From Nostoc sp. UHCC 0926 (GTDB lineage: Bacteria > Cyanobacteriota > Cyanobacteriia > Cyanobacteriales > Nostocaceae), in the NCBI RefSeq assembly GCF_028623165.1, contig NZ_CP117768.1, positions 310,001-374,000 on the forward strand: DNA of 64,000 bases, in the 5' to 3' direction. The notes under the pieces are model-generated. The model was not told where the DNA came from. It ran no database searches and saw only the letters and a list, made by a program, of their open reading frames with translations. Each line of letters begins with the position of its first letter. The stretch's first letter is position 1. Shown in pieces: positions 37,842 to 44,470 of the stretch. The translations under genes were made by a program, and so were the position numbers.

Positions 37842-39356
37842 TTACTTCGCCTGTGGTCGCAAACCAGGAATCGTTACATCTATTGGTGTCACCTGTGCTG
37901 CTAGCTGCGTCAATGGCGGTTGAATGGCGGTTTGATTGCCCACGACTAGAGTCACAATCCTTTCTGGCTTGAGGTATTCTCGTGCTACCCGTTGCACATC
38001 AGCGGCGGTGGTGGCGGCGACGGCTTTTTGATAGCGAAAGAGAAAATCAGCAGGATAGCCGTAATATTCGTATCGCATCAACCGTGATAAGGTCTGGCTG
38101 GGGTCTTGAAAGTTGAATACAAAGGAGTTGAGTGTAGACTCTTTGGCAAAAGCCAGTTCTTTTGCTGTTACTCTTTGAGTTTGGATGCGCTTGATTTCAG
38201 CTTGTAAAGCTTTGACAAACTGCACAGTAGCATCCGATCGCGTTTGTCCACCAGCAATAAACATGCCAGGATAGTCGTAGCGGGGACTCCACTGCCCATA
38301 AACAGAGTAAGCTAAACCTTGACGCGATCGCACTTCATTAAATAAGCGTCCACCAAACCCATTTAACACCCCATTTAATACATCCAGCGCCGCATAATCG
38401 GGATTGTCGAACCGTCCGCCTAAATGCCCGATAAGCACACTACTTTGTGTTAGTTGTGGCTGATTGACAAAAAAGACTCCACCTGTATTAGCTGGCGAAA
38501 CCTTTGGTAATGTCGGTTTAGCAATACCTGGGTTGCGGTTCCAGTCGCCAAACTTTGCTTGAACGAGCGATCGCATTTTCTTCGCATTAAAATCCCCCAC
38601 AATCCCTAAAATCATATTATTGGGGTGGAAATATTGCTGATAGAACTTGAGCAAATCCTCACGGGAAACCTGATCTACCGTTGCATACTCTATCGTGCGA
38701 GCATAGGGACTATTTTTCCCATAGATCAATTTCTTAAATTCTCGACTAGCAATACTATCTGGATCGTCATTGCGACGGGCAATGCCACCCTTAGCTTGTG
38801 TCTTAGCTAAGTCTAGCTTTTCTTGAGCAAATACTGGCGATCGCAGCACCTCGGCAAACAGCCCAAACACCGTTTCTAAATCTTCACTGAGTGCGTCAAA
38901 GCTTGCACTACCAGAAGCTTCAGCAATACCAACTTCTACAGATGCCGCCCGTTGTTCCAATATCTCGTTGAGTTCATCAGCCGAATGCTTCTTAGTTCCC
39001 CCAGTTCGCATTACTGCGCCTGTAAAACCAGCTAAACCGATTTTTTCCAGTGGTTCCAAGCGATTCCCTGTCCGCACAAATGCCGTCCCATTCACCAACG
39101 GTAACTCGTGATCCTCCATTAAATAGACAACCAAGCCATTTTGGAGAACAAACCGCTCATACTTGGGTAACTTAATCTCAGGTAGCGGTGGCAACTGCAA
39201 CTCAGTATAATGCTTTGCTTGTGCCGTCGCCGCCAGAGAAAAGTTACAAGTTAAAAGTAGACACGCAAAAACTGCAACCAAAGCATAAATAAACCCCTTG
39301 CCATTTTGAATCTTGAACACCATCCGCTTTTTACCCTTCACCTTGTACCTCTGCAT
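37842..39356 (-). CDS. M16 peptidase, inactive-type subunit
   Basis: A 504-residue M16 (pitrilysin-like) protein. The N-terminus has a signal-like helix (FIYALVAVFACLLLTCNFSLA, about 23-43). The region where HxxEH should be reads GAVMRTGGTKKHSADELNE, with no zinc motif. It retains the C-terminal lobe motif NEVRSRQGLAYSVYGQWSP, with the Arg and Tyr that bind substrate. This is the pattern of the non-catalytic partner in two-gene M16 pairs. It starts 46 bp after the stop of the gene with HFLEH (39403-41151), so the two are probably co-transcribed and make a heterodimer outside the cytoplasmic membrane. Confidence 0.87.
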   Translation of the reverse strand: MQRYKVKGKKRMVFKIQNGKGFIYALVAVFACLLLTCNFSLAATAQAKHYTELQLPPLPEIKLPKYERFVLQNGLVVYLMEDHELPLVNGTAFVRTGNRLEPLEKIGLAGFTGAVMRTGGTKKHSADELNEILEQRAASVEVGIAEASGSASFDALSEDLETVFGLFAEVLRSPVFAQEKLDLAKTQAKGGIARRNDDPDSIASREFKKLIYGKNSPYARTIEYATVDQVSREDLLKFYQQYFHPNNMILGIVGDFNAKKMRSLVQAKFGDWNRNPGIAKPTLPKVSPANTGGVFFVNQPQLTQSSVLIGHLGGRFDNPDYAALDVLNGVLNGFGGRLFNEVRSRQGLAYSVYGQWSPRYDYPGMFIAGGQTRSDATVQFVKALQAEIKRIQTQRVTAKELAFAKESTLNSFVFNFQDPSQTLSRLMRYEYYGYPADFLFRYQKAVAATTAADVQRVAREYLKPERIVTLVVGNQTAIQPPLTQLAAQVTPIDVTIPGLRPQAK

Positions 39357-39402
39357 ATCTCTCTACCTTTGCGCCCTTTGCGCCCTTTGCGGTTCATTTC
39401 TC

Positions 39403-41151
39403 TTAAGCTTCTTTCGACAACAACTTACCAATCGAGCGATTTTCAGCCGTAAACGTCTCCTTCGCCACCCGTTGAATATCAGCCGTCTTTACCGCTGCAA
39501 TGTCATCCAACTGCTTAAATAAATTCCGCCAAGAGCCAGTTTTCACTTCATATTCCAACAATTGTTGAGCCATCCCCATATTTGAGTCGAGGGTACGTAA
39601 CAAACCCGCCCGTGCTTGGGTTTTCACGCGTTCCAAATCAGCCGCTTCTACAGGCTCAGTTTTTAATTTGTCAATTTCTTGACGCAAAGCCACCGCCAAC
39701 TCATCAACTGTATGACCAGGAGCTGTGAGAGCATAGAAAAATATCAGGTTTGGGTACTTATCTCCAGGAAATCCACTATAACCTTGGGCATTTAGCGCCA
39801 AACGCTGCTTTTCTACCAAAGACTTATACAACCGCGACGTGCGCCCATCACTTAATAAACTGCCAATGATTTCATAGACTGCATTATCTGGATGGGTAAT
39901 TGCCGGACGATGATAACCTTCTAAATACCAGGGTTGAGAAGGTAGCTGTAAAGTAACTTCCCGTGTTTGTTGTTGTGGCGGTTCTGCCGGGATTTGTTCA
40001 ACAGCTTTGGTTTTTGCTTGATAGCGGCCAAAATAAGTTTGCGCCAGTTTTTTCACCTCAGCCGGCTTAACATCTCCGACAATAGCGATCGCTAAATTAC
40101 TTGGTACATAGTGAGTATCAAAAAAATTCTGGACATCTTCTGGTGTCAGATTGCGGATATCTTCGTCATAACCAATCACTGGACGCCTGTAGGGATGGAC
40201 TTTGTAAGCAGTATCAATAAATTTTTCCACCATCAGTCCAATGGGTGAATTCTCCACCCGCATCCGTCGTTCTTCTAAAATTACATCTTTCTCTTTATAA
40301 AACTCACGACGAATTACAGGATCGAGAAATCGTTCCGATTCCAGCGACATCCAAAGTTCCAGCTTATTGGCAGGAAAACTGTAAAAATAACGGGTGGCTT
40401 CAGTAGAAGTATTGGCATTTAAACCCACGCCTCCCGCTTGTTCCACAATTTGCCCCAGTTCGTTTTGCTTGACTAGTTTACCTGCTTGTGATTCTACTTG
40501 CTTAAACTCAGTTTCTAACCGAGCAACTTCATCTTTTTTGCCCTCAGCTTTCGCTGTTTTAATTTGAGTATCTAACTGCTGCAAGCGCTCTAGTAGAGGT
40601 TTTTCTGCTTTGTAGTCTTGTGTGCCAATGCGCGTTGTCCCTTTGAATGCCAAATGCTCAAGAAAGTGAGCAACACCAGTTTTACCATCTGACTCATCCA
40701 CACCACCGACATTAGCATAGGTAAGAAAGGAAACCACGGGCGCTTGATGTCGTTCCAAGACAATGAATTTTAAACCATTGTCGAGGCGAAACTCCGTTAA
40801 CTGCTTAATCACTCGATCCAGATAAGGTTGGATCGAACTTTGAATCGGCGGGGTTTGAGTTTTGGCTGCTTGAAGAAGTGCCGTTTGAGTTTGCGCCAGA
40901 GCAATTTCTGGCAGTAATCCCCACCAGAGGACGATCAAAGCCAACAAAGTGACAAACAACCGCCGCAATCTGACAAATACTTTATCTAAGGAATCCAAAA
41001 TCGTTAGACTGAGCGTACCCCTTCGGGGAAGCAAGCTACGCGCAGCGTCCCGTAAAAAAGTCGTACTCCGCAGGAGTTGCAAGCTACGCGTAACGTTCCG
41101 CAGGAAAGTCCCCAATCTAAAATCCAAAATTGACCGACTGATCTGATGCAT
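39403..41151 (-). CDS. M16 zinc peptidase, active subunit
   Basis: A 582-residue M16 peptidase. The inverted zinc motif is HFLEHLAFKGT; the third ligand Glu follows downstream in LWMSLESERFLDP. An insertion rich in Lys/Glu (about 185-240, AKAEGKKDEVARLETEFKQ) separates them. A hydrophobic segment before LPEIALAQ (about 65-85) looks like a signal peptide with a signal-peptidase site. The first 50 or so residues (LRNVTRSLQLLRSTTFLRDA) are encoded by copies of a dispersed repeat (41031-41108), so the true start may lie downstream of them, near ILDSLDKVFVRL. The divergent TetR gene lies 149 bp away and may regulate the pair. Confidence 0.9.
   Translation of the reverse strand: MHQISRSILDFRLGTFLRNVTRSLQLLRSTTFLRDAARSLLPRRGTLSLTILDSLDKVFVRLRRLFVTLLALIVLWWGLLPEIALAQTQTALLQAAKTQTPPIQSSIQPYLDRVIKQLTEFRLDNGLKFIVLERHQAPVVSFLTYANVGGVDESDGKTGVAHFLEHLAFKGTTRIGTQDYKAEKPLLERLQQLDTQIKTAKAEGKKDEVARLETEFKQVESQAGKLVKQNELGQIVEQAGGVGLNANTSTEATRYFYSFPANKLELWMSLESERFLDPVIRREFYKEKDVILEERRMRVENSPIGLMVEKFIDTAYKVHPYRRPVIGYDEDIRNLTPEDVQNFFDTHYVPSNLAIAIVGDVKPAEVKKLAQTYFGRYQAKTKAVEQIPAEPPQQQTREVTLQLPSQPWYLEGYHRPAITHPDNAVYEIIGSLLSDGRTSRLYKSLVEKQRLALNAQGYSGFPGDKYPNLIFFYALTAPGHTVDELAVALRQEIDKLKTEPVEAADLERVKTQARAGLLRTLDSNMGMAQQLLEYEVKTGSWRNLFKQLDDIAAVKTADIQRVAKETFTAENRSIGKLLSKEA
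41031..41108. repeat. Dispersed repeat at the 5' end of the M16 gene
   Basis: Two copies of a module starting GCAAGCTACGCG (41031 and 41079), each followed by a TTCCGCAGGA-like hairpin. It belongs to the GC-rich dispersed family and lies in the reading frame of the M16 peptidase N-terminus. Confidence 0.75.
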
Positions 41152-41300
41152 AAGCGAAAATTAAGATAAAGTTACACTACCTAAAAAACAGGATACTTAG
41201 CAAAAGGACATTAATCTTGTATTAAGCTTCTTGAGCTTTTTTACTTGATGTAAGACAATAATGCTACAAATCGTGTTCCGCAAATCTCACCATAACTGTT

Positions 41301-41915
41301 ATGCGAATTTTTAAATCTTCCCCACCCTCAGAGACTCAGACGCGCACCCGGATTTTAGAGGCAGCACAACGATTGTTCGCCGCTCAGGGATTTGACGGCA
41401 CTACCACCCGTGATTTAGCACAGGCGGCAGGTGTAGCTGAAGGCACTCTATTTCGTCATTTTCCCAATAAAAAGGCAATCTTGGTGGAAGTAGCTACGAG
41501 TGGCTGGGTAGAGATTCTTACTGATTTGCTGACAGAATTGAGTGAAATGGGCAGCTATAAAGCCGTAGCTCAAGTGATGCGTCGCCGAATGTGGAATTTC
41601 CAAAAAAATGCCGATTTAATGCGCGTTTGTTTTATGGAGGTGCAGTTTCACCCCGATTTGCGCGATCGCATCCAATTAGAAGTGATTACTAAAATGACTG
41701 ATGTGGGCGAAGCGTTCTTTCAAACAGCGATGGACAAAGGCATTTATCGCCAAATGGATGCCAAGCTGGTTGCTAAAGTTTTCTTGGGAATGTTTGCGAT
41801 CGCAGGTTTTTCTAACAACACCCTCATAGAACCTGACGCTTCCCCCCAACAAATGCAGGAAATGGCAGAAGGACTCGCTGATATCTTCCTTAATGGAGTC
41901 TTAGCCAAAGAGTGA
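41301..41915 (+). CDS. TetR-family transcriptional regulator
   Basis: A 204-residue TetR/AcrR repressor. The N-terminal helix-turn-helix is clear (about 16-62): RILEAAQRLFAAQGFDGTTT, then DLAQAAGVAEGTLFRHFPNK. The C-terminal domain (about 70-200) is helical and would bind a ligand and form the dimer; the ligand is unknown. It is divergent from the M16 peptidase operon with 149 bp between, and such regulators often control a divergent neighbour and themselves. No clear palindromic operator was picked out in that gap. Confidence 0.92.
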   Translation: MRIFKSSPPSETQTRTRILEAAQRLFAAQGFDGTTTRDLAQAAGVAEGTLFRHFPNKKAILVEVATSGWVEILTDLLTELSEMGSYKAVAQVMRRRMWNFQKNADLMRVCFMEVQFHPDLRDRIQLEVITKMTDVGEAFFQTAMDKGIYRQMDAKLVAKVFLGMFAIAGFSNNTLIEPDASPQQMQEMAEGLADIFLNGVLAKE

Positions 41916-41977
41916 AGAATTATCAGTTAGGAGTTATGAATTATAAATTATGAATTATAAATTTTAACTCCTCACTC

Positions 41978-42418
41978 CTAACTAATGATTGCTTTGGCTT
42001 GCTGACTCCACTGTTGTACTAGCTCAATCGCTGGACACAAATCTCGTCGTTGCATTGTTGCTACTTGCAAACGCATAATTTGTTGGTGCAATCTGTGAGT
42101 CGGAGTCTGAGCCAACTGTGCTACAGAACCAATACCTGCATGGAGCAATAAACCACAATATTGTACGCCTACACTGGGAATACGCGCCAAGTCAGCTAAA
42201 GCCATCCATTTATTTACATACTGAAGATGAATCTGTAGTTTATTTGCTAACGCCAGCCGTGCCTCTAGAGTCTTGCCTTGTTTGACTAGCGCTACTGTGC
42301 TAGTAATCCCACAATTTTGCAGTTGGGATTGTTCTTCGTGGCTCAGTCCAGGTAATTGCTCGATTGGCCAGTTACCAGATGTGATCAGGTTTCGACTATT
42401 TGGATTTTTAGCAGACAT
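41978..42418 (-). CDS. DUF4332 protein
   Basis: A 146-residue protein of the DUF4332 type. It has two helix-hairpin-helix-like segments: LPGLSHEEQSQLQNCGITST and ARIPSVGVQYCGLLLHAGI, where a helix, a tight turn and a second helix repeat as in DNA-binding HhH proteins. A DNA or RNA role is therefore possible, but the function of the family is not known. It ends in a helical tail. A short AT-rich repeat (ATGAATTATAA) separates it from the convergent TetR gene. It seems to be a single-gene unit. Confidence 0.82.
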   Translation of the reverse strand: MSAKNPNSRNLITSGNWPIEQLPGLSHEEQSQLQNCGITSTVALVKQGKTLEARLALANKLQIHLQYVNKWMALADLARIPSVGVQYCGLLLHAGIGSVAQLAQTPTHRLHQQIMRLQVATMQRRDLCPAIELVQQWSQQAKAIIS

Positions 42419-42478
42419 TTTTAAAACTAAATATAGGCTTATTTTAATATTGTGACAAATGAAAAAAACTTAATCACA

Positions 42479-42626
42479 TATAGCAATCCTAAATCATTTG
42501 TGAAAATTACATATCTCTTTCTTCTTTCTTTTCTTTGCGTCCTTGGCGTTCAACTCTTGGAGACGCTGCGCGATGGCGGTTCGTTTCCTTATCTATATTT
42601 TTCACGACTCATTTAGGACTGCTATA
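42479..42626. mobile_element. MITE family 1, copy B
   Basis: 148 bp with the ends TATAGCAATCCTAAATCATT and AATGAGT...TTAGGACTGCTATA-type complement. A dispersed GGAGACGCTGCGCGA module has entered its interior. A second left end begins right after it at 42625. Confidence 0.8.
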
Positions 42627-42658
42627 TATAGCAATCCTAAATCAAACGCGCAGAAACA

Positions 42659-42692
42659 AAATCCCTGACTTCTCTAAGAAGTCGGGGATCTG
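42659..42692. repeat. 33-nt palindrome, third copy
   Basis: ATCCCTGACTTCT...AAGAAGTCGGGGATCT, an imperfect form of the palindrome at 19256-19288. Confidence 0.8.
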
Positions 42693-42770
42693 AGCCTTTC
42701 AATTTTGGCATTGTTTTGCTGCTACCCTGCGGGAATATTTCATGAATACACATTTCAATGCAACCTACTG

Positions 42771-42917
42771 CAATGCGATTGTATCGATTAACAATGCGAT
42801 TGTATCGATTAACAATGCGATTGTATCGATTAACAATGCGATTGTATCGATTAACAATGCGATTGTATTGACTAACAATGCGATTGTATCGACTGACAAT
42901 GTGATTGTATCGACTAA
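42771..42917. repeat. 21-bp tandem array C, 7 units
   Basis: Seven full units of exactly 21 bp, type CAATGCGATTGTATCGATTA with a final A. CAAT-GCG-ATTG and ATCGAT are dyads inside the unit. The first four units are identical; the last three diverge. One plus frame reads NAIVSIN repeatedly. Confidence 0.93.
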
Positions 42918-43189
42918 CAATAACATTTCACCATGTTAGCTTATTAAAATGAAGCGATAATAAACTCACCTTGCAGAACAGTTACGGTTTGTCCGGCGAG
43001 AAAGACGCGATCGCTTCGCCCCCTATAGCGGTTCTCGTTTACGTCAGGTACACTCGTAGGGGCACGGCACTGCCCATTGGTGTCAACTTAAGGAACTGAC
43101 AAAAAATAAATTATCCAAAATTATTTGTACATTTGTAGGGGATCTTGGCCTTGCGCCCCTACCGCGTGGTCTATTTACCTGAAAATATC

Positions 43190-43939
43190 TTAAACTTCCG
43201 GTTCGACTCCCAAGGCTCTTAACTGGGCTGCTAATTGCTCTGCACGCTGGCGTTCTTGTTCTGCACGCTCTTGAACAGCATTTTTCTGTTGCTGTTCTTT
43301 TGCTGCTAACTCCGAACCCCACAACAATAACTCTCCATTTTCATCCCACCAACGCAACCAATAACCTGTGCGATTTTCTCGTTCTCCCTGCCAGATACCT
43401 AAAAACAGGTTCATTTCAGCAATCCAGTAACGGTTATTTACGTCTGCGGATTTTAGTTGATAATGTCCTGAATCATCCAACCGATAAACTTCTAAAACTC
43501 CGCCGTCTGGTTCAAAAATGGCATAGTTTGGTACTTGTAAAATCTGCTCATAATAAAACCATTTTCCAGGAGGATAGGTTGGTTTAATAGAATACTCACT
43601 ACCTTCAGTGTCTGAGAGAAATTCCATCACAATTACAGGAATATCACCCTGGAGTTTAGGAGTATAACTGCGATTAACCTCCTTTCTTGACACCCGAATT
43701 GAGGGCACATATCCCCAATCTGGTGCTTTGACCACAAACTGACCATTTAAGGTGGCACAAATACCATAGTTAGTCATGGTTAAGGCGTTGACTGGCAATC
43801 TCCCAGCTAGTTCCAAACTAGATGTTAAAGCCGCAGCCAAGGCTGGTTGATTAATGTTATCCACTGGCTCGTCGTCTAAAACAAAATCATCAGGTAATTT
43901 TTTCCAAGTAACTTCATAGGTGGCTGCATTGGCTAGCAT
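43190..43939 (-). CDS. Uma2-family protein with coiled tail
   Basis: A 249-residue Uma2 (DUF820) protein. The PD-(D/E)XK-like core contains KAPDWGYVPSIR, IPVIVMEFLSDTEG and WFYYEQILQVPNYAIFEPDG. The C-terminal tail (AAKEQQQKNAVQERAEQERQ to LGVEPEV) is a Gln/Glu-rich coiled coil with a typical Uma2 ending, LRALGVEPEV. Function of the family is unsettled. It follows a truncated Uma2 gene by only 2 bp, so the two are tandem and were perhaps co-transcribed. Strain-specific expansion of such genes is common in Nostocales. Confidence 0.87.
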   Translation of the reverse strand: MLANAATYEVTWKKLPDDFVLDDEPVDNINQPALAAALTSSLELAGRLPVNALTMTNYGICATLNGQFVVKAPDWGYVPSIRVSRKEVNRSYTPKLQGDIPVIVMEFLSDTEGSEYSIKPTYPPGKWFYYEQILQVPNYAIFEPDGGVLEVYRLDDSGHYQLKSADVNNRYWIAEMNLFLGIWQGERENRTGYWLRWWDENGELLLWGSELAAKEQQQKNAVQERAEQERQRAEQLAAQLRALGVEPEV

Positions 43940-43941
43940 AA

Positions 43942-44289
43942 TCAGAATATCTCAAGTACAACTTCAATTTTTAATAGCCCGATTAAAAAATTGCACACGG
44001 CGTTACTCCTGAGCAAGCGATGTCTACGACGGGCTACGCCTACGCCTTTTGGTCTACCCAATACCACCATCACATCTGGGGCGTTAACAATTTTGTTGCG
44101 TCCCTCTACCGGATACCAAAATAAATCCCCAGCGACAAATACATTTGGATCGTCAGCAAATAGCCACTCTATGTTCTGCTTAATTTCTACAATCCAGCCA
44201 AACTGTATGGTATTATTCGCCACTGGTTGTCCGTCACTATCGGGGTAGATAACCTCTGGCTGGGTCGGCGGTTGGATTTGCAATACCAT
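43942..44289 (-). pseudogene. Truncated Uma2-family gene
   Basis: The first 80 or so residues read as Uma2: TQPEVIYPDSDGQPVANNT, VFVAGDLFWYPVEG and NAPDVMVVLGRPKG. After GRPKG the family sequence stops, and the frame runs through a 29-nt dispersed repeat (VGVARRRHR) and an unrelated tail to a stop. The repeat is an exact reverse complement of 18336-18364. At least half the domain, with most of the catalytic residues, is missing. Compare the intact relative at 55868-56542, which continues with GGRDNYKIWEEGQVPVVIFE at this point. Confidence 0.82.
44017..44045. repeat. 29-nt dispersed repeat in a Uma2 pseudogene
   Basis: Exact reverse complement of 18336-18364. It lies at the point where the Uma2 homology ends. 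Confidence 0.9.
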
Positions 44290-44470
44290 AGCTTCACCCT
44301 CAGAAGGATTTAAATCGGGATGCTTTCAAATTAGCAGACTCTTAAGGATGTCTGCGGGATGAATTTGGAAGAAGAACTAACTATAACAGTACGATTGTTC
44401 TACTATAAACTGATTAAAGATAGTATTATTAAGGACTGTTTCATAGGAAACTCCCTCTTCGCCGCCCAAT

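Larger units (their letters stand above)
42419..43189. other. Repeat-dense intergenic island
   Basis: 771 bp without a supported gene, made of repeats side by side: a MITE (42479-42626), a second partial MITE end (TATAGCAATCCTAAATCA at 42625), the 33-nt palindrome (42659-42692), a 21-bp array (42771-42917), and from 43024 a TATAGCGGTTCTCGTTT repeat with GTAGGGGCACGGCACTGCC. A 65-residue ORF (42742-42939) is almost entirely the array. Confidence 0.65.

Noticed and set aside
42742..42939. 65-residue ORF NAIVSIN repeat protein
   Set aside because: Nearly all of it is array C. An ATG is present but no ribosome site; not enough to call a gene.
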